A DNA stretch of 64,000 nt from Leifsonia tongyongensis (GCF_010686705.1 NZ_JAAGWY010000001.1:372001-436000), one strand, 5' to 3'; shown: positions 35,958 through 45,206, counted from the stretch's first letter. The notes: a model not told the origin generated them from the sequence alone. Numbers and translations: made by a program.

Positions 35958-36839
35958 CTACTCGTCAACATCACCGTCGATGAACGCCTCAACCGCCCGC
36001 CGCACCTCAGCGTGCCGATCCTCTCGGATCGCCAAAACGGGCGCTCGTTCGTCCAACAGCGGATTTGCACCGATGAACCAGCGACGTGCCACCTCGCGGC
36101 CCTCAGCCGCCTCGAGCGCAATCCAGACGTGATTCGCGAACTGCGCGCGAATCCAAACCTCGGGCGCCAGTGACGGCCACTCTGAGCCGACCCACTCGTT
36201 CGGCTGATCACGAGGCACACCCGTTAACGCCGCAACCAGCGTCACGCCCAAGGCATTGTTGAGTTGACGTACGACGTCTCGCTTCCGACGAGCCTCGTTA
36301 GTCAATCTCTGAATCCGTTCGGTCGAGCGCAGCAACTCAACCGCCAGGGCAACGGGCATGCCCTTCGGGATTGCTGGAGCGGCTCGCTCGAGTTCGTCAG
36401 GGTCCACCCAATAGCCAGGCCAGCCCGAGGGGTGGTTGGCCCGTTTGATCCAGGGTTGCTTGCCCTCCACAAGATTGTGTCGAACGAGGAGCTCAATCAC
36501 GCTTACCCGGGCCCCACCCGTATCTGCCCACAGCCGCAGGTTCGCGATCACCGTCTCGTTGGGGTCCTTGACGATCGCCTTGAAAAGCTCCCGCTGGTGC
36601 TCGTCGAACTCGAACTCGTTCGGTACGACGTGGGTTGAACCCGTGTCGTCCGACGACTCCGGGTGCTTGTACTGCCGTTCCATCCAGTAACCAAAGGAAC
36701 CCTGGCACTTAGCTCCGGCAGGGCCACCTGGGGCCTCGTGACGCGCAAGGTATCCGAGCTCGGGGACGGCTTCCGTCGCCTGCGTGAAGTCGATGATGGC
36801 AATACCCTGCCCGCAGACTGGACAAGTCCCCTGCTTCAT
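35958..36839 (-). CDS. Zinc-ribbon protein with Xre/MbcA/ParS-like C-terminal domain
   Basis: The product has 293 residues. The N-terminus has CPVCGQG and a further Cys in AKCQGSFGYW, a likely zinc ribbon. A middle winged-helix-like segment (ANLRLWADTGGARVSVIELLVRHNLV) precedes the ending: an HTH-like ALGVTLVAALTGV and then ARRWFIGANPLLDERAPVLAIRED. That ending recurs in two other island proteins (42688-43089 and 45585-45962) and resembles DUF2384 antitoxins, which normally neutralise RES toxins; no RES toxin is seen. Function unknown. Confidence 0.65.
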   Translation of the reverse strand: MKQGTCPVCGQGIAIIDFTQATEAVPELGYLARHEAPGGPAGAKCQGSFGYWMERQYKHPESSDDTGSTHVVPNEFEFDEHQRELFKAIVKDPNETVIANLRLWADTGGARVSVIELLVRHNLVEGKQPWIKRANHPSGWPGYWVDPDELERAAPAIPKGMPVALAVELLRSTERIQRLTNEARRKRDVVRQLNNALGVTLVAALTGVPRDQPNEWVGSEWPSLAPEVWIRAQFANHVWIALEAAEGREVARRWFIGANPLLDERAPVLAIREDRHAEVRRAVEAFIDGDVDE

Positions 36840-37078
36840 GGGCCGAGCCTAGCGGCCACGGAGGACAAGCTACCGGTCCACCACCCCCGGAGGCGTCCTA
36901 GGAGGAAGCACGATCCACATCCGAGGTGCGATGCCAGACAAGGCGGATCCGCGCCACGCAGGACGTACCGCGGGGCAGTCGCGGCAGGATATTCCGGCTA
37001 AAGGGACGTCCGCGAGCCGTACGAAATCCGTGGTTTTCCCGCTGATACTGTGGGGCCTTCATCTCAGATTGGAGACCG

Positions 37079-37492
37079 ATGGCACCGCGCCCCACCTCGC
37101 CCAGATTGATGCCGGCATGGGCGAATTTCATGCTCGCCGCTGCCGTCCCGTTGTTCTTCATCAGCTTCATCGGCGTGATGGTTTCCACTCAGGCCAGGGA
37201 GGACGAGTACGGGCACTATCTCGGTCCCGTGGCGCCGGGATGGGCCGGCTTCTTCGCCACGCTGCTCGTGCTGAGCCTCCTGAGCATCGTGATGGGGATC
37301 TTCGTCTTCTTCTTCCGGATGGCCTGGGTGGTCAACAAGGCGGCGAACATCGATCTGGAGCGACGCCTCGAGCGTCAGCGAATCGCGGCCGCGAAGTACC
37401 AGGAGTACAAGAACGCAAACGGCCCCGCCTACTGGCAGGGCCGTCTGGATCGGGCGAATGAGGAAGCCGCCCGCCGAGCGGCAGGCAACTAG
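37079..37492 (+). CDS. Two-helix membrane protein of unknown function
   Basis: The product has 137 residues with GGAGA upstream. Two membrane helices (ANFMLAAAVPLFFISFIGVMV and FFATLLVLSLLSIVMGIFVF) are joined by a short charged loop; the C-terminal 50 residues are polar and helical (LERRLERQRIAAAKYQEYKN). It may be transfer-related given its place before mobC, but nothing in it proves this. Confidence 0.65.
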   Translation: MAPRPTSPRLMPAWANFMLAAAVPLFFISFIGVMVSTQAREDEYGHYLGPVAPGWAGFFATLLVLSLLSIVMGIFVFFFRMAWVVNKAANIDLERRLERQRIAAAKYQEYKNANGPAYWQGRLDRANEEAARRAAGN

Positions 37493-38375
37493 ATCCTCAG
37501 CGCGTCAGGGTGTTTTCCTCCTCCGCCTCCTGTGCGGCAGTGACCGTCGGCTCCTCGCTGAGCTCCGGGAACCGTTCGGCGTTCCCGGTCGGAACCCCCA
37601 CCTCCCGCAGCTTCGGGGAAACGCTCCGTGCGGGGACAGCCCACGTTGCCGGCACGTAGTCGATGTTGGCAACGCTCTCTGCACGGAGCAGAAAGAGTCG
37701 TGTATTTAGAGCCCGGAGCCTGAGAAATGATTTCGGAAATGACTTTGGAAATCATTTCCGAAATGACATTCTTCCGTAGCGTGCGAACGGAAAGTTCCTG
37801 CCGATCTCGATGCGGCATCGTGCCTCACGAATTTGACCTCCCGCGGCAGAGATTCTCGAAACCTCTAGCCTCACTATTCGTCTGGGGATCAGATAGGCGA
37901 GTAGCGTCCGTGCGGGACTTCGATTCCGCATCGTTGTGAAGTCGACGAGCTGAGCTCCCCAGGCGCGCGAAGGCGCACCATGTGTGCACGCGAAAGCGAT
38001 AACCAGACGGCTTCGGGATGCACCCGCCCGCGTCGTCCGCCCCGGTTACCTGACAAGCTCAGCGCACGTTGGTAACCGATGCGAAGCGGAGCCGGAAGGG
38101 TCCGCAACGCGCACGACGAGACTCGTCCGCACCCTCGGTGCAGCGGGGTCTTGTCGTCTCGGAGGGGTGACCCACCAACGGTGGGGGGAGGTGCCAACCC
38201 TCCCCCGGGTGTCGGGCTGGAGGCCTGACCAAGCTGTTATCCGAAGACACGAGCGAAGCGATATGTCTGACAGATAAACTGCTTGCCGTACTTCTTGTAG
38301 GCTGGTACCACCCTCGCGGAGCGCGGGTAACACAGGACCAGGCTGCAAGAAGGACCGAGCGGAGGGGGCGGGCGG
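37493..38375. other. 883-bp gene-free region upstream of mobC, candidate oriT
   Basis: No ORF here has convincing composition. It holds a perfect 13-bp inverted repeat ATTTCGGAAATGA / TCATTTCCGAAAT (37730-37742 and 37752-37764), a TATGTCTGACAGATA near-palindrome near 38260 and an ACCCTCGCGGAGCGCGGGT hairpin near 38311. Origins of transfer usually lie next to mobC/relaxase genes and contain such repeats, so the nick site is probably here. Confidence 0.45.
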
Positions 38376-38894
38376 ATGACGCAGAACGATGAGGCGGGCG
38401 AAGCGACGCCGAAGCGTTCAAGGAAGAAGGCCGTCAACTTCGCGAAGCGCCGCACACTGCGATTCAGCGACGGCGAGGAACGAGTCGTCGACGACGTGCG
38501 GCGAGCCTTAGCCAAGTCCTCCGGACGCGACGTCGAAGACGTCTCCTTCAGCGAAGCTCTGCGGCTCATCATCACCAACAAGCCGGCCGTGGCCGATGTT
38601 GAAGCCAAGGCGCTCGCAATCGAGCGCAGCGGCACGGCATCAGCTGACTGGGGTCTCTACGCGATTTCCGATCGCCTCGCCTGGGAGCTGGGATATTTTC
38701 GGATCCATGTCGCTCGCATCGGTGGAAACCTGAACCAGATCGCCAAGCGTCTGAACATGGGCGACCCCGCGACCGCAGCCGAGATCTCCGAGGCGCTCGA
38801 GGGCGTCGCCGACATGCGAGTACTCCCCGACGAGATTGAACGGCGCATCGCGATCCTTGTCGGACATGGTCTCCCTCCTCGCGGAGCGGCGTAG
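38376..38894 (+). CDS. MobC-like mobilization accessory protein
   Basis: The product has 172 residues. The C-terminal half contains the MobC family motif (RIHVARIGGNLNQIAKRLNMG). The basic N-terminus (RSRKKAVNFAKRRTLRFSDGEE) probably binds DNA. MobC proteins open the oriT region and assist the relaxase. The relaxase start follows two bases after the stop, so the two are co-translated. Confidence 0.85.
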   Translation: MTQNDEAGEATPKRSRKKAVNFAKRRTLRFSDGEERVVDDVRRALAKSSGRDVEDVSFSEALRLIITNKPAVADVEAKALAIERSGTASADWGLYAISDRLAWELGYFRIHVARIGGNLNQIAKRLNMGDPATAAEISEALEGVADMRVLPDEIERRIAILVGHGLPPRGAA

Positions 38895-38896
38895 TC

Positions 38897-40414
38897 ATGG
38901 CCGTCGTTGTGGCGAGCTCAACCCGCATGGCGGATGCGCTCATCAACTACGCCCTCGACGACAAGCCCAACCAGCGCGGTGAGCGCTATGTGATGGCTTC
39001 CGGCGTCGGCGGGCTGCTCGTGTCCGTCGCCAAGGCCCAGATGCGTGATGTTCGCAAGAAGTGGGGCAAGGATCGACCGGGCGCCTTCGTTCAGGCCTAT
39101 CACGTCATCCAGAGCTTCGGGAAGCATGAGCTCCTGCCTGAGGATCCAGACTCCTGGATGACAGCGCAGACGCTGGGACGTGCCCTCGCCGAGGACCGCT
39201 TCCCCGGCCGGCAAACACTCGTAGTGACACAACGCGACGGCAAGACCGGGTGCCTCCACAACCACATCGTCGTCAACAGCATCGAGACCAGGACCGGCAA
39301 GAGCCTCAACAGCAGCATCGTCATGCATTCACGTCTCGTAGAAGCGCATGAGCGCGTCTTGGAGGCTGAAGGCTTCGAGCAGCGGGCTGACCTGAGGCGG
39401 GCGTTCTCCGACGCGCAGGACCGCCAGGAGCGCGGTGTACCTAGCGGGTTGCGACGAGCAGGATCGGTTGATGCCAGCGAACTTCACGAGTTCCAGCGCT
39501 ACTTGATCTGGGAAACGGAAAGCGCAGTTGCCGACGAGTATCGTCTCCCCCGCAATCCAGAGCCGTTCAGCGTTAACGTACTCAAAGGCTGCGCGCAACA
39601 GGCGATCGATGACCCAGCCTCGGTCGACTGGAAGTCCTTTGTAGACGCCGGCGTCAAGCATGGTGTCCGAATCGAGCAACGTGGCCAGAAGGGTCGAGGG
39701 ATCTCTTACGGAATGATGCGTGAGCAGCCGGATGGCACTCGTGCGGAGCCGTCTGCCAGCGATAGGCGCCGATCCACAACGCTTGGCGTCGAATATGAGA
39801 TGGACGCAGTCGAGCGCACCTGGGCGCAGAACATCGCGATGCAGCAAGCCCTAGTGGCGCCGGATCCGGTCGCCGCAGGGATCCATCTGAGTTCGGACGC
39901 AGCGACGCAGAAGCGCGGAACCGCCGAAGAACGGCTCCGCGCAGCGCTGGACGAGGTTGACCAGCTAACGAATGCAATGAGTCAGCGAATGATCGCGGAC
40001 TATCTCGCAGCCAAAAACTCGCATTCTGAGCCAGTGATTCCAACCCAAGTCCCAGATGATTCGAATGAAGCGGCTTCCACCCTGGAGAACGAGCCACTCG
40101 CGCCGCCCGTCGCTGAGGCAGAGACAATCGATCTCGAGGAGCCCGCGCCCGCCATGGTGGTGGAGTCCAGCCCATCCGAGGCTGTCGCCGCGGATCCAAA
40201 GAGACAAGCGGCGGCGACGCTTGAAGAGGATCTGCGGAAGATCAACCAACGGAACCGGCGCCTCGGCCTGCCGCTGGTATCACCTGAGGAGTTCAGCGCT
40301 AACCGCGCAATGTCCCCTGCGCAACGCAAGCGGAGACTCGAGCACCCTGAGTGGTTTGAAGAAGCGCAAGTCGATGACCAGCCCGGACTCACGGACCGCT
40401 TTTCGCTCGACTGA
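38897..40414 (+). CDS. MOB-P type relaxase (MobA/VirD2 family)
   Basis: The product has 505 residues. Motif I Tyr is probably in ALINYALDDK (residue 18); motif III is split as AFVQAYHVIQSF and TQRDGKTGCLHNHIVVNSI, giving the metal-binding histidines. The relaxase nicks oriT and leads the strand into the recipient. The C-terminal half is polar and Pro/Glu-rich without a visible helicase or primase domain. No type IV secretion genes are in the window, so the element must borrow a conjugation apparatus. Confidence 0.88.
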   Translation: MAVVVASSTRMADALINYALDDKPNQRGERYVMASGVGGLLVSVAKAQMRDVRKKWGKDRPGAFVQAYHVIQSFGKHELLPEDPDSWMTAQTLGRALAEDRFPGRQTLVVTQRDGKTGCLHNHIVVNSIETRTGKSLNSSIVMHSRLVEAHERVLEAEGFEQRADLRRAFSDAQDRQERGVPSGLRRAGSVDASELHEFQRYLIWETESAVADEYRLPRNPEPFSVNVLKGCAQQAIDDPASVDWKSFVDAGVKHGVRIEQRGQKGRGISYGMMREQPDGTRAEPSASDRRRSTTLGVEYEMDAVERTWAQNIAMQQALVAPDPVAAGIHLSSDAATQKRGTAEERLRAALDEVDQLTNAMSQRMIADYLAAKNSHSEPVIPTQVPDDSNEAASTLENEPLAPPVAEAETIDLEEPAPAMVVESSPSEAVAADPKRQAAATLEEDLRKINQRNRRLGLPLVSPEEFSANRAMSPAQRKRRLEHPEWFEEAQVDDQPGLTDRFSLD

Positions 40415-40431
40415 CAAGCGGCGACTTTTGT

Positions 40432-40687
40432 GGCCAGCAAACGGTCAGCCAGCGTCCAGCGGATGGCCAGAATATGGTCAGAATCTGGCCGCTGAAGCAT
40501 CTCGGCCAATTCGGTCGACACGTTGTCCAGCAAATGACCAGCTAGTGACCATCAGACGGTCAGCTGATGGTCAGACGACGCCCACTGTTGATCAAGAGTC
40601 CCTCTGGGCCGCGAGTGGTCAAAGTTTGTCCAGCAAACGGTCACAATTTGGCCAGTAAACGGTCACTTAACGCCCAGATGACGGCCA
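40432..40687. repeat. Array of about 22 GGYCA-type boxes with mostly 11-bp spacing
   Basis: Boxes of the form GGTCA, GGCCA, GTCCA or GACCA begin at 40432, 40443, 40454, 40465, 40476 and 40487, all 11 bp apart; then, after a few irregular steps, at 40525, 40536, 40547, 40558, 40569 and 40580, and again at 40617, 40628, 40639, 40650, 40661, 40672 and 40683. Bases after the box often read AGCAAAC or AGTAAAC. Eleven bp is about one helical turn, so all boxes face the same side. It lies just past the relaxase gene. Confidence 0.9.
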
Positions 40688-40725
40688 CAGCGGACCGGCT
40701 CGTGGTCACGGAATGGGGTCCGACA

Positions 40726-41298
40726 CTAATGACGACGGACTGACCCGAGCACGGGCTCCAGAAGTGCAAGTCCTGCTCCGATGGTCGCTCCCTCGATGAA
40801 CGATTCACCAAGGCGATGACTATATCGACGAAGCCGCGCGAGAAGCCGCTGAGGTTTGCTGGCTTGATGTGAGGGCAATCGCAACTGATCGCTGAACCAG
40901 GTGAGGGTCACTTCACCCTGATGCCATTCGGTCAGCTTGACCGCTGTTTGAATTCCGATGACCGCGGTGGCCTTGTCCGAGGACGCGGTCTGCATTTTCT
41001 GCGTCTGCTGGACCAACCATGCGCCGACTGCATGCTGATCCTTATCAAGTGCGAGGAGCAGTCTGGGGACCGCCAGGGAGAACTCGAAGTCAGGTCCGCG
41101 GGACCAGCGGAGTAGAGCCGGTCGCGCTAGGCCCCGCACCGAACGTTCCATGATCGAGAGCGCGTCCGCCACCATTGCCCGGCGTGAGTCAAGCCTTGCC
41201 GCGCGATCGCGACGTCGACTCTCGACGACGAAAAGGATGACGGTAACGAGAACGGTCAGGAAGGCAATCGAAATGCTGAGTGCCACGGGAATGTCCAT
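40726..41298 (-). CDS. Single-pass membrane protein of unknown function
   Basis: The product has 190 residues. One N-terminal helix (VALSISIAFLTVLVTVILFVV) is followed by an Arg-rich helical cytosolic part (ESRRRDRAARLDSRRAMVADAL) and a mixed domain ending in GESFIEGATIGAGLALLEPVLG. I recognise no family. It reads toward the 11-bp array. Confidence 0.6.
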   Translation of the reverse strand: MDIPVALSISIAFLTVLVTVILFVVESRRRDRAARLDSRRAMVADALSIMERSVRGLARPALLRWSRGPDFEFSLAVPRLLLALDKDQHAVGAWLVQQTQKMQTASSDKATAVIGIQTAVKLTEWHQGEVTLTWFSDQLRLPSHQASKPQRLLARLRRYSHRLGESFIEGATIGAGLALLEPVLGSVRRH

Positions 41299-41365
41299 GG
41301 TCGGAAGCTATCTGTAGGTGCAGACATCGCAAGGCAAGGGCATTGCCCCAGTGGGAGTGGCAATC

Positions 41366-42571
41366 TCAGCCGTGGATCAGTTTCTCGAGACCAGTCTCGT
41401 TCACGATGGTCACCCCATAGTCGCGCGCTTGCTTGGCCTTGCCTGACATCGAGTCGGGGTCTGCGGCTACCAGCAGTTTCGTCTTCTTGACGACGTTGTC
41501 CTTCACGACGAGTCCCATGCCCGTCAGAACCTGAGCCCACGCGTCCCGCGGCTTGCTCATTTCCCCGGTAAGCACAACGATGTCGCCTGGTGAAAGGTGG
41601 AAGCCGGAGCTGAGCACGAGCGCGTCAGTAGCTGGCGCGCGCGAAATCGCACCAGCGACTGAATCGGTGTCGATACCGAGGATTTCGCCAACCTCGCGGA
41701 TGTCTATGGCTTCGTCCGCCGTCACGATGTGGTCGGCCCATGCAGCAGTTACAAGTCCGTCGAAGTACGCGCGATGCGCAAGCCTGACGTCATCCGGCGT
41801 CAGGCCGAGAGTTGCCGCCAGGTCCAGCAGGGCAGAGCCTTCCGATATAGACACAACGCGGTCCAGCATCACCCGGTCGAGAAGCGCAAGGTAGTCAACG
41901 TTGAGGTGGCTCCCTATGCTCGAGGTTGTCAACGACCCAACGAGTTGAGAAACGAAGGACGGCTCAGGCTCGAACGTATTCGACCTGGGAACCCACGGCA
42001 CTGACGCGTCGACAGAATATGGTCCGTGGGGCGACGTCGACGCCAGCCAGGCCGCCCAGTACTGGCGGTCGGAAACGGCTCGCATGTATGCGTGAAGGAG
42101 TTCGGCGGTCGCGTACGCGTCTCCGCCGGCGCTGTGAGCATCGAGAAGTTCAACACCAGCGGCTAAACAACATTCAGCGAGTCGGCGATAGCCTGACCAG
42201 TGCTCGCTCATCCGCATCGTGCAGAACCACCGATCCGGTTCGGCAACGGACAGGCCCGCTTCGGCCATCTGGTAACCGAGGAACCGCGAATCGAAGGAGG
42301 CGTTGTGCGCGACCGGCACGCGGTCGTCGAGCAACTCCGCGATGCGTGGCGCTATGCGTTCGAAGATCGGCGCTCGAGCGGCGGCGGCAGCTGTGATCCC
42401 GTGGATGTGCTGAGGTCCCATGTCGCGCATCGGGTTCACGAGAGTCTCGTGGCGAGATTCGATCTCTCCGCCGGGTGACATGAGGACTATTCCCACTTCG
42501 ACGATCCGGTCGTGCTTCGTCGGGAACAGCCCAGTTGTCTCCAAGTCGACAACAGCGAAACCTTTACTCAT
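41366..42571 (-). CDS. DnaQ-like 3'-5' exonuclease with C-terminal BRCT domain
   Basis: From ATG 42571 (AGAGGA 11 bases upstream) the product has 401 residues. The DEDDh exonuclease residues are in VVDLETTGLF, AHNASFDSRFLG and LLDAHSAGGDAYATAELL. The middle contains a helical TerB-like segment (VRLAHRAYFDGLVTAAWADHIVTADEAI), and the C-terminal 80 residues form a BRCT domain (GDIVVLTGEMSKPRDAWAQVLTGMGLVV to YGVTIVNETGLEKLI). Similar proteins are annotated as DNA polymerase III epsilon-like. In an island it may process foreign or damaged DNA. Confidence 0.82.
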   Translation of the reverse strand: MSKGFAVVDLETTGLFPTKHDRIVEVGIVLMSPGGEIESRHETLVNPMRDMGPQHIHGITAAAAARAPIFERIAPRIAELLDDRVPVAHNASFDSRFLGYQMAEAGLSVAEPDRWFCTMRMSEHWSGYRRLAECCLAAGVELLDAHSAGGDAYATAELLHAYMRAVSDRQYWAAWLASTSPHGPYSVDASVPWVPRSNTFEPEPSFVSQLVGSLTTSSIGSHLNVDYLALLDRVMLDRVVSISEGSALLDLAATLGLTPDDVRLAHRAYFDGLVTAAWADHIVTADEAIDIREVGEILGIDTDSVAGAISRAPATDALVLSSGFHLSPGDIVVLTGEMSKPRDAWAQVLTGMGLVVKDNVVKKTKLLVAADPDSMSGKAKQARDYGVTIVNETGLEKLIHG

Positions 42572-42687
42572 ATTCAAATGCATCCTCTGATGGCGGTTGA
42601 CCAGCGCATGGCGATCCGACATAGATTCGCACGATGTTCGCGAGGGAAGTAGCCCCCAATAGGGCCGCGAGCCAGAGCGATCCCCGA

Positions 42688-43089
42688 TTAACTGATCATC
42701 GCGAATCGAGCAGCAACAAGTACATCGCTTGCCGCTTCGGGTGCTCGTTCTCTAAGGAAGCGCGAGGGCGATACGTCCCCAAGGAGCGGATTCATTCCTT
42801 TGAACCACGACTGGATCGTGACCGCGTCCCACCGTTCAAGAAGAATACCCAGCGCATGGAATGCCGTACGCAGACGAGCGTCGCTGTCTGCTGAGGGGAC
42901 AGCGCGGCCTTCCACCCAGGCTCCGACGACACTCGTTGTGCCCTCTCCCCCGATGTACGCGACGAGGCGCACACCAAGCACCTCCCTGCGACGCGTCGCG
43001 ATCTGAGCGATGGTGAGCTCTCGAGCTTCGTCGCCGGCACGACGCCACGACCCGTATTCGACAACGTCCATGTCGCTATGCTGCACCAT
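42688..43089 (-). CDS. HTH plus Xre/MbcA/ParS-like antitoxin-type protein (second of three)
   Basis: The product has 133 residues. An HTH-like region (IAQIATRRREVLGVRLVAYIGG) leads to ITIQSWFKGMNPLLGDVSPSRFLRE-type C-terminus (Trp-Phe-x-Gly-x-Asn-Pro-Leu-Leu). The same pattern ends the proteins at 35958-36839 and 45585-45962. It resembles DUF2384 antitoxins in layout. No toxin is adjacent; the rightward nuclease-fusion gene begins 179 bp beyond its start. Confidence 0.6.
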   Translation of the reverse strand: MVQHSDMDVVEYGSWRRAGDEARELTIAQIATRRREVLGVRLVAYIGGEGTTSVVGAWVEGRAVPSADSDARLRTAFHALGILLERWDAVTIQSWFKGMNPLLGDVSPSRFLRERAPEAASDVLVAARFAMIS

Positions 43090-43268
43090 CTGGAGTGGTC
43101 GTAGGCACGCTCTTCAACGGAATCAGGGCCGCGTCGCGACGCGAAAGAGGCTGCCGCACCAGCGCGACACGCCGGGGACTTTTCGTTCTTCCACGTATTC
43201 GAGAATTCGCGTTGAGGGGTCGCTCCCGTTACTCCGAGTTTGCCTGATTCGCGATTACGTTTCCGTGC

Positions 43269-44315
43269 ATGGAAAAAACTGGATCCGCCCACGAGCTGGG
43301 CGAAAACGGCAACTTTGAAGCTCGAGGCGACGGCCGCCGGCGGTTGACGATGACTTCACGACACCGACGACTCATCCGGTTAGAGAGGGATCTCGAAGAC
43401 GTCCTCGTGGCGAATCCGGAGCTTCTCGACGTGTTGATCATCGGCCGCCAGGTAAGGACGCCGAATGGCGCAATCGACCTGCTGGCCATCGATGCAACAG
43501 GGATCGTCCACATCATCGAGCTCAAGTTGGGCGACACCACGCCAAAGATCATCGCCCAGGTGCTGGACTACCACCACTGGTTGAAGGTTCAGAGCAGAGA
43601 CGAAATCATTCGGGTTGCCGCTCGCGCTCCCCTATACATGGACTTGCCGGCTGCGTTCGAAAAGTACTTCGGTCATCCGCTACCCGCCCCGATCAACCAT
43701 GCGCGAGTCATCACGATGGTCGCTGCATCTATCGATGCCAGAACGGGACGCAATATCCAGACCCTGAACGAAGAAAGATTCTCGATCCGAGCCTTCCGCT
43801 ATTTCGAGCAACGCGGCTCCGTCGGGCTCATTCCGCACGGCCACCCCGAGCAAGACATCCAGATCTCTGAAGTCGAAACGAGGCCAGTAGTGCTACCGGA
43901 ACGATCGACGCCGGCGGTTGCGGCGGTGTACCGGGCACGGGTCGACGCGGACATCCAACTGTTCTGGCAGATCTTCGCTGAGCGCTTCACCTGGACTTTC
44001 GTGCCATTCAGTTTCGTCTATGCGCTCTATGAACACTGGCACTATTCAGAATCAGCCCCAGTCAAACGCCTGCGCCCGTTTTCGATAGGGCAATTCGGCC
44101 GCCAGATGTCCGCACTGATCGCAGAATCCCACCAGTGGACGCGCCTTCGTCGCGCGCCCGAACAACTGATGGACTGCTACGAGCCGATGACAGCGGGATT
44201 GACGAATTGGACGCGCCCTGACGCTGAAAAGGTTGTGGTCGGGTATTTGAGGAACTCGATCCAAGAGCACGGCCATTCCGGTTGCTGCAAAGGCGATCTA
44301 CGGGCATTTGCGTAA
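43269..44315 (+). CDS. PD-(D/E)XK nuclease domain fused to a primase-type C-terminal domain
   Basis: The product has 348 residues. Residues 35-150 match a DUF91/NucS-like nuclease core (GAIDLLAIDATGIVHIIELKLGDTTPKI, with Asp70, Glu84 and Lys86 as the expected catalytic set). Residues about 235-310 (FTWTFVPFSFVYALYEHW then FSIGQFGRQMSALIAESHQW) closely follow the winged-helix tail of the island primase (IWDLVPTAFLYELYVAW, VGIGEFGRRIGAIVRETGHW). I know no standard family with this pairing. An inner start at 43350 is possible. The last 20 residues (HGHSGCCKGDLRAFA) look unnatural, so a frameshift near the end cannot be excluded. Confidence 0.65.
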   Translation: MEKTGSAHELGENGNFEARGDGRRRLTMTSRHRRLIRLERDLEDVLVANPELLDVLIIGRQVRTPNGAIDLLAIDATGIVHIIELKLGDTTPKIIAQVLDYHHWLKVQSRDEIIRVAARAPLYMDLPAAFEKYFGHPLPAPINHARVITMVAASIDARTGRNIQTLNEERFSIRAFRYFEQRGSVGLIPHGHPEQDIQISEVETRPVVLPERSTPAVAAVYRARVDADIQLFWQIFAERFTWTFVPFSFVYALYEHWHYSESAPVKRLRPFSIGQFGRQMSALIAESHQWTRLRRAPEQLMDCYEPMTAGLTNWTRPDAEKVVVGYLRNSIQEHGHSGCCKGDLRAFA

Positions 44316-44606
44316 CAAACGCGACAATGTTGTCGAAGCCCAACGACTCCTTCGCGAGGCGGCCGAGTATGTGCTCGCCCGGGCTTCGGATGGATCGAGG
44401 GAGCGGAGGGCCTCAGTTCTTCTTGAGCTTGATCGACGTGGTTGTGGGGAGGGCACTCAGGCTGACCCAGAGCGTCGAGACGCCGATGATCGGCGGCGAC
44501 TGGGGTCGATCTGCGGCACCGAAGAGGTCGCGAAACTACCGAGCAGCAAGAAATCCCCCGTCATCGATTGACCGACGCCAGGGACGACGTACCGGCCTGA
44601 GGGACT

Positions 44607-45206
44607 TCACTCCCCCGCACCAACCTCGTCATTCTGGATCTGGCTCGGTTCAGATGCACGGAGAGTGATCAGCAGCGCTGGAAGTTCCTCCACCGAGTAC
44701 AGCACCGAGCGGGCCTTTGAGCCCTCGGCTGGGCCCACGACTCCGCGCGTCTCAAGCAACCCCATGAGCTCGCCAGCCTTCGCGAAACCGACCCGAAGCT
44801 TCCGCTGCAGCATCGATGTCGATCCGAATTGAGTGGAGACCACCAGTTCAGCCGCCCTCGCCAGAAGTTCCTGGTCATCCGAGCTTCCGGTGCTAACGCG
44901 CTGATCTGCCGCTGGCCCCTCGACTCCGCGCAGGTTTGCCCTTGCACGATCGAGCTGGGCGTTCACGTCGGCAAGCTCCGCCTGAGCATGGCGTAGTCTC
45001 GCCTGCGACTCGATCTCAGCGGTGGAGATGGAGACCCGCGACGCGGTTGTCGGTGCCATGCGGCCGTTCCTGCACCGATCTGCGGCGCCCTGCGAGCGAT
45101 GCTGAATCGAGCAACCCGGATGCGTCCATACCATCGCACGACGACGACTGGTCAGCGGAATGTAGAACCGCAGCGGACCAATCCCGAACCGAAACCCGAC
45201 ACCCAT
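44607..45206 (-). CDS. DUF4236 plus stand-alone FtsK gamma domain protein
   Basis: From ATG 45206 the product has 199 residues. The N-terminus [20 protein letters not shown] matches the short DUF4236 pattern. A coiled segment follows ([30 protein letters not shown]), then a complete FtsK-gamma winged helix ([56 protein letters not shown], residues about 120-180). In FtsK this domain reads KOPS-like sequences and steers the motor; here there is no motor. It may mark or guard DNA orientation, or interfere with host FtsK. Function is inferred. Confidence 0.75.
   Translation of the reverse strand: MGVGFRFGIGPLRFYIPLTSRRRAMVWTHPGCSIQHRSQGAADRCRNGRMAPTTASRVSISTAEIESQARLRHAQAELADVNAQLDRARANLRGVEGPAADQRVSTGSSDDQELLARAAELVVSTQFGSTSMLQRKLRVGFAKAGELMGLLETRGVVGPAEGSKARSVLYSVEELPALLITLRASEPSQIQNDEVGAGE

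Noticed and set aside
40056-40658. 200-codon plus frame over the end of the relaxase gene and the 11-bp array
   Set aside because: Out of frame with the relaxase; its repeated GQ pattern only reflects the DNA repeats.
40432-40687. CRISPR array
   Set aside because: Units are 11 bp without unique spacers and no cas genes are present.
44251-44571. Plus-strand frame after the nuclease fusion reading KAIYGHLRNKRDNVVEAQRL
   Set aside because: Attractive helical stretch that might be the true nuclease tail after a frameshift, but the frame loses protein-like character after about 45 residues; left undecided.
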